Source of the DNA: Holothuria scabra
Taxonomy: Eukaryota; Echinodermata; Holothuroidea; Aspidochirotida; Holothuriidae
Direction of reading: 5' to 3'
Length of the DNA: 64,000 nt
Assembly (NCBI GenBank): GCA_037179385.1
Contig: CM074179.1
Span: 5,022,001 to 5,086,000, forward strand
Below are positions 23,936 to 37,707 of this stretch, piece after piece. A model generated the notes under the pieces. The model ran no database searches. It saw only the letters and a program-made list of their open reading frames with translations, and was not told the DNA's origin. The first letter of the stretch is position 1. Each line of letters opens with the position of its first letter. Made by a program: the position numbers and the translations under genes.

Positions 23936-24669
23936 AGATGTGATCCACCTGTCCGAAATATGCTAAGGGATTGCCATAGAGAGTATGACAGGGTATATGC
24001 TACCTTTAAGACATGATTTTGTACAGCTGTCAGTTGCTTATCTCAAAGATATCAGTACTGGATTGGAATGGGCTGATGCAGGTCAAAGTTGGTTACTCAG
24101 AAGTTTCAGGGCATTTTCTATAGGGTTAAGTTTGGTTTGGCCACAGTTTTTTCCCAGTTGAAGCCCAGTGAGTTATTTTTGCTACTCCATTGCTTTTAGA
24201 TACCATTTTCAAAGTCAAGTTTGGATGGGGTGAGAAGAAATATTGGTATGGGGTAATAATACTGGCAACTTCAGGGTGTTACTATTGTAACCGAGTAAGT
24301 TGATTATGCAACTGTGGTAATATAAAATATAGACATGATTTATGGAAAGAAAGTAGAAGACAATAAAATGTTGTAACTGCTCACCTTTATTACATAACCA
24401 AGATGGCCAAGTTAGCATCTTCATAATACTGTCAAGTCTTGTTTAACATGTATCATTAGTAGAAAGGGTTAGCATTTGTAAATATAACGGAAGTTGGATC
24501 CTGAACAATTTGAAGGTGTCCTTAGCAGAGTATGATTATTACAAATCATCATCATTGTACAAGAGGATCTGAGAGAGCATGCAATGATGAATCTTTGATC
24601 CAAAAATTTCAGAAAAGAATGAAGAGATGATGAAGCCAAGCACCATTTTGGACTGGCTCTTAAGTCTCT

Positions 24670-25790
24670 TCAAGATTGACTACTTGAAAGGGTAACCATT
24701 TTGCACTATTTGACACTATTTGACAAAATAGGCTGGCCCACCTTGGGTTTTAGACTCCATACACTGTACATCTTGGGGTTCTAATTGCCATATCATTTTG
24801 ACAAACTATGAGTCTGTAGCTGAATCATTTTGGAAATTTTTATATGATGTAATTACAAAGTACCTTTTTGGACCAAAGTTTTGGAGAACAGATCACCCAA
24901 TGAATTTCATACCAGGTGATTAACTTTTTTAAGCATTAATTGGGGAAAAAGTAAAATCACTTTGTAATGCTCTATAAAAGATATCTAATTGTAGCATGTG
25001 TTGGGCCTGATGCCAAATTTCTGTATACACACTAAGTGAATATGATTGGATGAACCATTAACATTATACAGGACGATTTGTTTAAGTACAGAATTTGATG
25101 AAAAGGCCCTACAGGACCTACATGTGGCTGTGGACCCAAAAATTTTCAAGTCTTAGAATAGTTGACTACTCAAAGATGTGCAAGTATAAAAAAAATCAAT
25201 GAGAGCATCTGGAAGGAGAAACATTTTGAAGAGACTGCTGTTGAATGATCACAAAAGTCGGACAGTGTGGAGCAAAGTTTGAAGTGATCTAATTTGAAAA
25301 TTCCATGTATTTCAAGAAAATCAGAAGAGACAAAATGGTTAACAATTGTAACATGGAATATTTTGTTGAAAGCACAGTATGATTACAATGTACACATAAT
25401 TGATAGCGATTTGTTGGAAAACAGTATGATTAAAATTTACACTTAAGTCATGGCTGATTCTCAGGGTTGATTGGTTCTTACCTTGTCTAGTTTGAAAATT
25501 ATCCATTAACTGTTTAATTTCAAAAATATCAGAACAGACAAAACTGTCCGCAAATGGAAGATGGAATACTTTGTTGAAACCACAGTATGATTTGGAGGAA
25601 CCACTGTTCAAGCATCATTAACAAATGAGAGATTGAACAAAGGGAATCTGTAATTTGAAGGTGTGCTTTGCATATTTTATGAAAGGGTTGTGAGGCTCCA
25701 TATGAAATCTTGACCAAGATTCCAGAAAACCATTGCAGATGATTAATCGAGCATCATTTAAATATGTTGTCAGTTTTTTTTTAAACATGA
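24670..25790 (-). repeat. Same ~145-bp repeat family in inverted arm (copy 2)
   Basis: Copy 2 counterpart of 600-1720, with small indels. Confidence 0.6.
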
Positions 25791-26331
25791 ACTAGAAAAA
25801 GTTAAAGTGAACCTAAAATCTACAATTTCAAAAATATATATTTTAGAAGTTTGAAATAAATCCTATTCATCCAACTCCCATCTTTATAGCTTGTTTCCAT
25901 TGCTGAGATATAAAATGTCAAAAGATATTCAGTTAATTTGAAATGGTCAATTGCACAATAATCTGTAATGTCCTTGTACAACTCATATTACCTGTTTTTG
26001 TTTCCTGTTGAAATTTAAGATGTGTATAAGACCTTGAAACATGCACTGATTTCCTGTGGAGCAAGTTGTCTGAAGAGGGTTTGTATAGCCAAGTCACCCC
26101 ATAGCAGTAAGACTGCGATTTCAATTCAGGACAAGATGCAGGGGCTTTAAAAAACAAAGGAAAGCAAAGAAAGTAATTTGAGTAGTACAAAAATGACATC
26201 ACAGATTATTGCATAATCTACATTTTTGAATGGAGTGGATCAGCTTCAACATTTTATATCTCGATGTAGGAATGTTCTGTGAAGATGGGAGTTGGACTAT
26301 TTGAATTCATTTTTACCTCATACCAGCATGC

Positions 26332-26355
26332 TTCTATCTATCTATCTATCTACCT
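26332..26355 (+). repeat. (CTAT)n microsatellite (copy 2)
   Basis: Counterpart of 2261-2284. Confidence 0.85.
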
Positions 26356-26722
26356 ACAGTTGTTCAAAATGCCGCTCTTCCCACATGCTTTTATCGATCG
26401 ACTTGAAACTTAGACATGTCGTTTCTTGGGTAATGGGCCATTTTTATTCTTATTAGTGTAAGAAACAGCAGAGTATAAAATAGTACTGTAGATCGGGACA
26501 TTTTCACAGGGGAAATATTTTGCGAGTTTGTACATTGTTGGAATTTGGTGAGTAAAGAATTTGGTCTTGGACCTGTCAGGAACAACCAGTGAATTTTTGT
26601 GCAGAGTAATTGCAAGTATTTGTAATTTTCAAATGTTTGGTTACTTGTATGTGAGAAGTCCTGGCGAAAATAAATCCTTGTGAAAATTTCCCAATATACA
26701 GTCATAGTGCTAAGTCATGATT

Positions 26723-26883
26723 TTACGGGAGTTTTTCCAGCGGAGATGCAACAGATTTCATTGTCAGTGAATTGAGGGTAGACATGTTGTCCCCTTCTAG
26801 CTGGGCTAGGATTTTGAAGTAGTCATCATGCGTTTCCAGGCCAAGTAAAGTTAGACTGAGTGTTTTTCGGGTGCAGAACTAAC
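26723..26883 (-). pseudogene. Shortened relic of OB-fold exon 3 in duplication copy 2
   Basis: Counterpart of 2651-2811 with the same internal deletion, the same early stop and the same terminal codons. Confidence 0.75.
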
Positions 26884-27979
26884 CTGTTCAAAACAAAATT
26901 GAAAGAGTTGAAAATTGACAAAAATAACAGTTGTAAGCATCAAAGTGATCCTATATTTCCCATAATTTCCTATTTATTTTCAAGAATCCTATATTTCCTA
27001 TATATGTATGATTTTGTGGTTGTTTTCCTATATTTTTCTGGTCTTGCGCAAAAAAAAAAAAAAAAAAAATTCATAGAGGCCTATATGGCAGTGTTCTGGG
27101 GAGAAAATTTCAGAGGAGCTCAGTCAGAGAGGCAGAGGTGTATAGATGTCAAGTATCCTGATTAGATGCAAGAACACAATGGCCAGTCACAGGATTCTGA
27201 CATAGTCTGTAAGAAAACTGTGAAGGGCACGAATAAACACATATTTCATCACCCATCAATGTTCCGCTCTCACACCTTTCATTTTAAGCACTCCATGATT
27301 TCATCTCCTTGAGGTACTGTAATTTTAGTGTTATTGTCAAGGAAATGGACAAGAACCCTTTGCCTAGTACCCCTTGCAGTCCTCCACATTTTAAAAATCT
27401 TAAATTTACTCTAAATTTACAGGTAGCTGGTCTCTGATAAAGTAATTCAACTCAAAATGTTGTAGTACAATGGTTCAAGGTACCAATATTTCCCCAGCAA
27501 CAGTTGTGGCACAAAAAAAATTACGCAGGTGTTAATTTTGACAAAATTAGGCTCACCAAAACAATATCCCAATTCTCAGCTGCCGGCACGTCATATGTGT
27601 TCACTTTAATTGTGACAAGACTTCCTTATCCACAAACCTTCATTTTAACCGTTGAGCTCCACTACTGTACCCTATCTTCATCTCAAAGTTGAGAAAGTAG
27701 ACTGATTCCATGCATTCTGTGCATTTTGGTTTCATTTTGGGCAGAAATCCACTCAAATATTGCACCATTTGCCACCTAGGCACCTTTCAAATTGCAAACA
27801 TTTTCCAAACCCCTCCCCCAGACTACAGATCAGTAAATGTCATATTGACAAAGTGGCCAAGATAAAACAGTGTTTTGGGGGGCTATTTCATGCAGCTGGA
27901 AAAGTGCAAACAAATTCACTGACCGGCAATGGTATTTGCCCTGTTGAGTTTGCATTTGATTTACGGATGAAGAACATAC

Positions 27980-28135
27980 CTCAAATCTTGTTCTAGATGT
28001 AGACACCACCTGAATTTGACTTCGATATGACGTTACAATAACATTTTTTGCTGTGATATAGTCGCCAGTAGTAACAGTATTTGTTGCCATCTTCTCGCCA
28101 CAAGCATAGCTTGATTTGGTACTCTTTCATCTACA
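27980..28135 (-). pseudogene. Relic of OB-fold exon 2 (copy b) in duplication copy 2
   Basis: Counterpart of 3903-4056. Two extra T bases break the frame that is open in copy 1, one near 28091 in the Leu-Trp-Arg region and one near 28126. These are again homopolymer-type differences between the two large copies. The 3' end of the exon and the GTATGT donor are unchanged. Confidence 0.68.
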
Positions 28136-28572
28136 ACGGTATAAAACCTATATTTTTGTGATAGACCACTTTGAACCCTGCATTTGCATTGAAATTTATG
28201 TGAAAGTATTGCTGGAGATGTATGCTTCATGCACGAGTATGAAAGCTCTACAAGAGTGGGTCACAAAGTGGCCTGTAGTTTTGGATAAACTTTTATGGTG
28301 ACCATGCCTCGTGTATAATTATCTCATGCGAAGAATAGCAAAGTTGGATAATTGCATGTCTGTGATTGTTGAGACATAATTGCAATCACTAACTGGTTGT
28401 GCAGGAGAAATTATAGTTTGGAAAATAATCATTAGGGTGGGTAGTGAGTTCAGCTGTGTTGTTTGGCACACCTTGGTAATGGGATTGTTCTGATATTACA
28501 GGTAGACACTGCTTTATGTGGAAATTATTTGCCCTGTTGAGTTTGCATTTGTTTTACAGATGAAGAACATAC

Positions 28573-28786
28573 CTCAAGTCTTGTTCTAAATGTACACACC
28601 ACCAGAATTCACTTTGATATGAAATTACAATAACTTTTTTTGCTCTGATATAGTTGCCAGTGGAAACTGTATTTGCTGCCATCTATCGCCACAAGCATAG
28701 CTTGATTTGGTGGTCTTTATCGGCAAAGGTTGTTGTCCTCACCCTGACATGTCCCCTTTCACTACAACTTACCAAGGGCTGTCATC
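28573..28786 (-). pseudogene. Relic of OB-fold exon 2 (copy a) in duplication copy 2
   Basis: Same relic as 4494-4706, in the second copy of the large duplication. It has the same acceptor-like and donor-like edges and the same in-frame stop. It is one base longer because of a T-run difference. Confidence 0.72.
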
Positions 28787-31441
28787 CTGTGAAGTATAAG
28801 TTATGAGACAGCAGAATAAGGACTAGCAAATAGTAGGTTGGACTAATAAAGGAAGCATGTCACTACGTAGCAGATTCCTGGCATGAAGCGAAGAAGTTTT
28901 CCTTTTCATCATGCCTCATGAACATGTCACTTTGAGAATCACCAAGATTCTGAAGTATGAAGTTGAGGTCACAAGGCAAAAAGTTTAGGACCCCTGTTTT
29001 GGATAATACTACATCTAAGTGGATCTAAGATTAAATGATATTCCTTTCTATATGCTCTGTGTGTTCCACTTTGTTACAATGCTTGTTCCCTACCAATGTT
29101 AAATGTACCAAATTATATTAGTCTTGTCTTTCTTATCATAGATACGAAATTTTCATGAATAAAAGAACACAAATGCACAAACTTGTTTCATATTATTTCC
29201 TGTTCATGGTCAAGGTTAATACATAGTTGGTCGAATAAGTAGCTCCTTGTTTAGGGCCACTAGTCTTCCAAGATCTTAGAAATTGCTGCAGAATTACACA
29301 ATTTTAATTCCTTCCAGAAAACTGACAAAACTTCACAAATCACTCAAAATGCTAAAAACTTTGCAACCAACGCAGCAAAATGTAGACATCTTTGTGTGTT
29401 AAAGCACTGCAAGGGTGTGCCAGCCTACATACAATTTGATCAAGAACTCTTCAAAGTTAACCTCCTCCAATGCTTATGTCAGCCTTAATAAAAGTTGCGC
29501 AATATCCTATCCAAGACTAGGCCTTCAAAGTTTTTCCCTATTGACATAACAAGGTAACTCTAGTCAATGACTTGACTTGAGCCCCTAATATAGCCCCGGT
29601 TCACTTGACTTGCTGAAAAAACAGTGTCTTAAATACATTTCTGTAATGCAAACAGGAGTTGAATCACACATTTCAGCCTTCTATGTTCACCAGTATTCAG
29701 GGGGAAACAAACTGATCAGCTACAACTGAAAATCTGTGGCAGGAACCAATTGGTTGGGGAAGCAATAGTGGTGGAGGGCGCAGAAAATTGCGCTGACCCG
29801 AACTCTGCCCTATACATGTCATGGCTTGATAGCCAAAAGCCAAAACGCAATTCTAAACAGTGGCGTCGTGCCCATTCCAGCCTGGGGTCTGCCCCCCCCC
29901 CCCAATTTTTTCAAGGGTACTGTAAAATTTGGTCTAAAAAGTATTTAAAATCCTTCACATGTCCAGTAAATACCAGCAGTTAACTGCTTTTGGAAAATGT
30001 AGCTCAATAAATGTTAGCTGGCAGGGGGTGATATGTGGACACACATGGTAAGGTAATGGTCATAGGTAGCCATTTCCGACTGAAAATGCAGGATCAGTTC
30101 CAATTCGATCATGTGAATAGCTGTTTATACATCGTGAGAGTTAATACCGAACTATATTTGAAAGTAGCAAGTAAGTCCACGTGTGCAATGTATTGGCTGT
30201 GAACTCGTGGTACTGTGTTGTTTGTTGTCTCGGCTACCAACGTTGGTCTATTGTTATAGACAGCAGAAGCGTGCACAGTGGGGGACCATGGCCCCCACCT
30301 CTGTAAGTTGTGGGGAAAAATCAGCTTGTCGGGAGAAATCGGAAGCAGTCTGGCAGAGCAACAGGCATACTCTCCCTCCTCCCAATTGGCCGTCATGATT
30401 TGTTTCAATATGGTTCAAGATGTTCAGATATAGCATTTTGCATATTAGTCCGCCTCCAAAAGTAAAAATTTTCCAAAGGGGATTGGGACACTCCGTCCCT
30501 TTAGACAATACACCCAAGACAGCGAACAATCAGACCTTGTGCCCATGCATTAAAACTTGTTTTGCCTCTCAAAGGTGAAAACCGGTAAATCAGATAGGGT
30601 GACTACCTTCATATTGGTCATGAGCACCTAGTGCGAAGCCAAGGAGATCAAATGAAAGGGGCACACGCCTACACTCCCCCATTTGAGCATATTTTTGGTA
30701 CTTGTAATGGTTTATTCTTACAATATTGCTTATGTTTCCCCTATTTATATGCAGTAAATAGGCCTGGGAAGTGCTATTTCCAGCAATCTGCGAGACATTT
30801 TTGGCCAAAATTTTCTTGCTCACCCATAGTGGCGCAGAGCGCTGAGAGTCTCCCATGGGCTTCGTCCCCCATCACAAATTCCTGGCTTCAAACTTGTTAG
30901 TAAGGAGGCTTCATTTTGCTTCTAGCCAGTAAGACCTGCTTCCTCAGTGACAGTCGGGGGGATTCGCAATTTCCTCCTCCCCATCTCACAGTTTCTTTGC
31001 AAGCCACTGAAGAACAGCGATTAGATAAACAATCACTTCGGAGGAAAACATAACGCAGCTTACAATTTTTGACAGTTTTTTGAGGAAGAGAGGTACGTTC
31101 TTAGCGTTACTTTATCATACGACTGTTCATACAAGCTCATTTCCCAAAGATTAGATTGCATTTCATTCAGTGGTAGTGTTACATTTTATCTGGTTCATTT
31201 TCTGATCATTTTGCAATTTGCTAATTTCTTATTGAATTCAAAATTTTATTGTAAACGAAACCCCAAAAGAACGATTACTTCCACTGTACTTTAAAACCTT
31301 GAAATTCTTTTTCCGGCTGTCTGAGGGTTCGCGATTTTTCAAAATTTTCTTCACGCTCCATGCCAACCGATGGTGACGATCCGCTTACATAGTCTTTCGG
31401 CGGGCAATCACCACTCCTCACGGGCCTAAAATTAATTTCTT

Positions 31442-31707
31442 CACGACGCCTATGATTCTAACACTACGGTGAATATTACAGTTCCAAAACTATGCAGAAG
31501 GCAAAGACTGCTTAGTGAATTTTCTCGGCCCCCACGTGATTCAGATTGTGATGAATCAACATCGTCGCTTCAACCACCGATTTTTGCAACAAGCAATGTA
31601 TGCCAAGTCACAGGACAGCTTCAATACCCGGAGAAGAACTCACGAAAGACACTCCGGTGCACGGCATCTTCCATGGGAATAGACGAGATCTACCATTCCA
31701 CTATACG
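31442..31707 (+). CDS. Possible exon in the CpG-rich centre of copy 2 (weak)
   Basis: An open frame in a stretch with noticeably more CpG than its surroundings, ending at a donor-like GTATGT. It reads NITVPKLCRRQRLLSEFSRP, then an acidic Ser-rich segment, and ends SSMGIDEIYHSTIR. There is no ATG near its start and a stop lies just upstream, so it would need an earlier exon or a later Met. In copy 1 (about 7354-7615) one fewer C in a homopolymer breaks the frame. The region could instead be a promoter or CpG island. Product unknown. Confidence 0.2.
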
Positions 31708-32760
31708 GTATGTACTTAAAATACTATATTTATTCATAACACTTTCTACATTGTCATTGGTTTATTGCTTTAGACATATTACCAATAGGAAGAAAACACG
31801 AAGACACTTCGTTCGGAGAGAAAGTGCCAGCCTCACTCTGGCGTGGTTATTCATAACACAATCTACAACTTCATTGGTTGGTTATTTGTAGATAGCCAAT
31901 CACCGGAATAGATAGGCGAAAAATCCCAATACGTTGCATCCATTAACAGCTCGGTATAATAGCAAGTACCAAACTCGCCCAAATCTAAATTTTCACTTAA
32001 TGTGTGACAGTATAGGTAAGAAATGTTTATTTCAGGGTAGAAAAAATATGACATCAAATCAGTTTACAAAGGTGTCCATTAATCTATTCTTCAAATAAAC
32101 CTTATTCTCCCAATATCCCCACCCAGAATGGAACAGCCTTATTAATATTGAGTACTTCCAAGGAAAATCCCTCTTTGTCCAAGAAAATGACGCAGCAACT
32201 TTCATATAAAAGTCAAAGCCTTCATTCTTTCGCACCACTGCACACAAATGGAGCCACTGTCGACTTGACAAATTTACTCGATTTCTATCAAAGGTCTCCA
32301 AGTTCAAGATTTAGAGAAGGTCGAAAACAATACTACGATACACTTACAAGAATATCTGTGTCCAATCGATAAGGTAAGTACTTCTGATTTCATATTTCAT
32401 CTAATTAATTTTATCCCTTATACATAATTGATTCCCGATTCACTTCTTGCGCCTCTTACGTCAACGTAAGAGACCTGAAAAGGGGGTAACACTACAGCGA
32501 ATTCGGATGGAACTGCGGTCCGATTTTTGTGAGTTTGAGTTTTACTTTTAGTTTAACTGTTCTTCATACTTGGTCAGAAAGGAGGCAAAAAATTCGCCAG
32601 CTTCTCTAAATGTCTGATTTGTATCAAAGGACAACGAAAACCAAGTGCAAACTGTTTGTTGACGTCACAGCTTTTATTGAACCGCGCCTTCAAAAGTAGG
32701 CCCGACTTCCGGCCAAATAATTTTCTACTGCAATCTGTGACCGATATAAGTTATATAGTA

Positions 32761-32882
32761 GCATGGGCGTCAATCCTGGGGAGGGAAGGGGAAACGTCCC
32801 CCAAAATTTTGGAAAAAGACTCGTTGACTTTAGATATGTACACAGTAAAGTTTTGATGAACGTGGCCATGTCCCCGCCCCGG
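32761..32882 (+). repeat. Interspersed repeat CATGGGCGTCAATCCTG (copy 2)
   Basis: Counterpart of 8655-8790, with small differences in the G-rich part. Confidence 0.6.
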
Positions 32883-32885
32883 CCA

Positions 32886-34942
32886 CAGGGTTCGATTTAC
32901 CCGGGTGCTGGCGTGCACGGGTGCATGTAGAATTTCCTTCGTGCATGTGACTAACTGTGCAGGCTTATATATGCACTTCGTGCATGTAGACTTCAGACCT
33001 AGCCTACAAACTTCATGGTCAAATGCATGTTACAAGTCAAGTTGCAGCACAAAGTAATCCTAACATAGCTGTTGCATCGTTATTTCTTGCAGTACTGGGG
33101 AACATATGAACTACAAAAGCTTAAGTTGCAAGTTGCATTGAGAGAGGAAGAGCTATCACATTGCCCTCTAGTATAGAGGGTGCTATCCCTGTGCCATATG
33201 ACTGATGCATGTTAGACAGTGCTTGCAGGCAAGCAGGGGAATTACATAAATAGGAGGGGATGACGGGCGGAATTGACTTACAGGTCGACCAAGAAGGCTT
33301 TTATTCAGTAATACCAAATTTTAAAAAATATATCCACTAGTGTCCAGTCTTGCCATGGTGATGAGAATCAAGCATTTTTTATGGGACCTTTTAGCTGTTT
33401 TGCTAACAAATCTTCTAATCATATTAATATCCTTACTTGTGAACTAAAATAGTACAAATGATGATGGCAGTATGAATAGTGTCAGTGATTCTTTGACTAT
33501 TAAAATCAGCTTGGCAATTAACAGATTAAAACAGATGAAATATAATGCCAATTACTGGTAGGCCTACAGTTCATCAAGAAACTTCCACATTACTAACAGT
33601 AGCATCTAGTCCCACATCTTATGGTCCTTTGAAAGCTGGACAACTTCTGAGATGATTCCTACCTGTAGGGCTGTCACGTTTAAACGTTTGAACGTATAAA
33701 CGGACGATCGGCCGTTTAAACGGCGCTTTGATAGCCCAAACGTTTAAACGATATGAACGAAGTTTGCTCCCAAACTTCTTCGAGCTAACACCATAACATT
33801 AGTGTGACTAGTCAGTGTAGCACACTGCACAATAACTAACGTTAGGCCTAATGCCTAACTACATGCATAGGCCTAGGCCTACAAGTCGAATCTGCGACGT
33901 TGATTTTACTTTCAATTTTCATTAAAACTAAATCCTTAAGTCTACAATTACAACACCGAACTTTCGGTAATAATATGCCCGTTAGTGTACGTATAATTTT
34001 AATGCCATGATATCGATCACTTAACGTTGCGCGAGCTCAGTTTAGCTCGGCCAGGTATGTAGTCTGTTTAGTGAAGAAGCCTGCGCGGCAGCAGTTAGCT
34101 GCCCGTGGACGGCAAAGCCGCCGTGTTCAGACATGCATTTCCTGTACTACATACATAATACATATCGGGTACGCAGGTATCCAAAGAGCCAGCAACGCAT
34201 GTCCCGGATGTTTTGTGATAATAGAGGGCGGCATGCCAAAAATATTGTCTCAAAGCCAGTACTAGTACATATCATCGTGTTTACGGTAGATTCTAAGGGA
34301 AATCAAGGGCGGTTATATTTGGACATCGTTTAAACGGTAAACGAACGTTTATTTTGACCGTTTAAACGTTTAGGCAATTAAACGGAAACTGACAGCCCTA
34401 TACCTACGTGACCCCAACACTCTTACTAGCATGATTACCACCACTTTGCATGTACAAAATAGCATAGGTTTTATACTGAAATCTTCCAAACCAAAATTTA
34501 AAACATTCATTTATGAATCACCTTAAGAGTTGTAATTGGTTTCTTTTCAAATTGCAATTCATTCCTTTTCAATATGGATATTGACTGCCAGTGTTATCAT
34601 AATTTAGTCCCTTAATTTGCATGGACAGACATTTATGACATAATTTCAACATGTTGCATGTCAGGCTTTAAAAATCCAGTGCAAATCCAGTGCACCCCTA
34701 CGAGTGGCATTAAAATTTGAAAGGAATTCACACAGTGAAGTCATGGGGAAATTTGCCCTTCAAGCCCACAAAAACGCCCTCCTTCCTAGGCCTACAGTAT
34801 AGCAAGGTGTCTAAGGTGTTTTTCTCAAAGGCTTTTCTTTAAATTTTTAGATTATTTGGTACATGTACAAATTTTGCTGTGCATGTAGTTTTTTTGACCA
34901 ACATGCACCATTGCATGTACAAAAAATATAAATCGAACCCTG
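32886..34942. mobile_element. Non-autonomous hAT-like element (copy 2)
   Basis: Counterpart of 8794-10849 in the second large copy, with the same TIRs, flanks and nested element. Confidence 0.63.
33666..34402. mobile_element. Nested hAT-like element with TTTAAACG words (copy 2)
   Basis: Counterpart of 9574-10309. Confidence 0.73.
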
Positions 34943-35850
34943 CCCACCCACCCCCCCCCCCCAACTTGCGTAGAGATTGACAACAACCATGCATAGTAGC
35001 ACAACAATTATCGGGACACCAAGTAGGATCAGTTATCCGTGTAGCGTCACCACCCTCAGAACAAAATCTGAATAGAAAACTACAGGTGCAACTAGAGGTT
35101 CGGATCTCATTTGGGATCGAAAAATAACTGTAGAGTGACCCGCCCTTAAGTTTTACTACCAATCCCGAAAATAAGGAAATAGCTTTCAAATTGTCGCCCC
35201 ATGGACATAAAACAGATATCATCTGATTAGCCTAAAGCTACATTTGTAACCTTAAAAGTCGAAGGAGGTCTATGCAATAACTGACAACTTTGCTAGGTAA
35301 GACGTTCTGAAGAAAACTTCAGTCTCGCTACACATATATACATGTTGCCAATCCCAGTCAAATGCACCGAGTTCAATCTCATTGTAGTTATATCAATGAA
35401 TAATGCGTGTGCCAATATGTTGGAACTTTGTGCAACCACCATTTTACCACTCCCAAATACAGGTCTTTCCCAGTATATCATTCAAACTTATACATCAAGT
35501 TCCTTCACAAGTTACAGCAAAAAGCCGGCCTGAAATGGCAAATAAATTGCAAACTCCAAGCCTGGCTATTCATTTCTCGCCCAAAAATAAATTAGTCTGG
35601 CACCCAATCCATTAACTCACACGTTTCGTTATCTTCAGGCCTAAAATCCATCATGCCATTTAAGGGATTTTTAAAATTCAATTCAAGGTAGTCTATATCT
35701 TCTTGAAAATAACCTATAAAAACCCTCATTTTTAACTTCATTGATTTCTTGACCACGTTCTAGGCAGAACATTCATTTCCCAAGTCCCGACACACAACTT
35801 TTTGACATCCCACATGATTAATTAACTACAGTAATTACTTTGGGGATAAT

Positions 35851-36077
35851 GTCTATAGTCCCCCATCTCACAACTCCCCTGTCGTTTTGCCCTCCATGTC
35901 AGGCCCCCCATCTTATACCTTTGACCTAACCCTAATCCCTAAACTAATTGGAAGGGGGACTAATAACATGGGGAACCAATATGACAAAATAATGAAAGGT
36001 TGAATAACATGACAAATCAAGTTCATGGGGGACCAATGAAATGGCAGACCAATGAGATGGGGGACTATAGAGCAGAC
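35851..36077. mobile_element. Foldback MITE, family F (in duplication copy 2)
   Basis: Counterpart of 11758-11982. Confidence 0.7.
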
Positions 36078-37273
36078 CCTATTTCAATTTTCAGTTATAG
36101 TTATCTGACACTTAATGGTTAAAATGGGTAAAATATTCTGATTTAGAAAGACCTTCAATAATTAAATATTTCAAATGTTTGTAGTTGACCTTACAATAAC
36201 ATGTATCAATCAAAAAGGGATAACAGTATAGCATCATCTAATACTGTATAGGCAGTTCTTTGGATTAAGCATTTTTCCAAAAACTGTTCATAAGTGAAAT
36301 TGCATATTTAAGACAAAATGAGACAAACTACAAAATCTGAATGCTGGTAAAGCTGACAGCATATCACAGACCAAAAACATGTCTATTTTTTGGTTGATAA
36401 GACTTCACATAGTAATACTTCTTATGGTACTGCATATGCAGTCATTGAACCCAATCTAACAGCATATACAGATGCTGCTGTCCTACTTAATTCATAGTAG
36501 ACAAATCAACCCCTTCATACCACCTTAGGGAAAGACCATCAAGTAGGTACTTTCCTTGAACCTTGCAAGTTGATTCCAATTCACCTCCACTCACAAGTCT
36601 AAATTTAAATAGGCTAAATCAGTCCCTTAGAAAGCTTCCCTCAGAATACTTGGTTCAAAGTTCAGATCTAACTGTTGCAACTCTCTCAGGAACTCTCAGA
36701 AGAGTAAAATGGTTCAAACATGCAATCTTGTCAGCACCTGAATAAATGTAGAAGGGTTTGCATTTATTCTCTTTAGCTTGCTAAAAGCATCTTCTGTCAT
36801 AAGAAGGCTCAAAATGGGGGAAAAAAAACACTACTGATGAAGTGCAAAATCTGAAACCAATCAGTGCAATGGTTCTCCAATACCCCCAAACGTAGTCAAG
36901 AATTGTCCCACACCTTTATTGACAAAACGTACAATCACATACCCCTCAACGAAGTCAACAGCAACTAGTTTAAATTCATAGGCCTATTATTCTTCAGTCA
37001 TCAAAGTAACAAACATGTCAGTGACCATGCTGACTCACAAATTGTAATTAAACATGTTCAAGCAATGTTCAAGGTTGGCACAGTATGCAACTAAATGACC
37101 CACATGCACTTGACAAACCTGCTCCAAAGCAAAGTGATACTTGGTGAATAGATAGCTAGTTAAAATATTCCAGCAAATTGTGGAAAAACATATGTTGCAT
37201 CTACCGTATTCTTAATGCATATAAAAGTGTTATCACATCAATATTACTTCTCTTTTCTTACCTATATCCACAG

Positions 37274-37707
37274 ATGTTGACCGTGGCTAAACTCAAAACC
37301 AGCCACACACCGAAAGGGCAGCCCTTTCAGCTGCCCTTGAAATGTGTTGTGGCAAATCTTTGCCCCCAGTGACCTTTGTAAAAGATGGAACCGAGAAATA
37401 TTACCAACACCTTGTTGTCTGTGACAGGACTGGCTTTATTAAAGTGGTGTCATACTCTGTAACCAAGACTGGGAATTTGTCCACTGGCAACACCATTTTG
37501 TTAAAGAATTTCATACCAAAAGAAGACTGCCTAATCATTACCTCCAAAACACATGTATACCAGTCACCACCCCTTCAAGTTGAACAGGCAATTCTTGATG
37601 AAGCAGCATCTTTCCTACGGCCTCCAACACCACCTGTAGCAACCATAGAAGCGATAAAAAATGCACCCATCAAATCAGTACAATCTATCTGTGGCACCAT
37701 CATACAA
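37274..37707 (+). CDS. OB-fold gene copy 2, exon 1 (one-base deletion)
   Basis: This is the counterpart of 13178-13612, with the same acceptor (TCCACAG) and donor (GTAAGT). It is 434 nt instead of 435. A run of four T is three T at 37359-37361, which shifts the frame after about codon 28 and brings a TGA a few codons later. The frame reopens downstream in the original register, giving the rest of the first OB fold. Since copy 1 is intact here and copy 2 is intact in exon 3, the two copies have complementary single-base defects. This is more easily explained by base-calling errors on one functional gene than by two independent pseudogenes, but that is inference. Confidence 0.65.
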
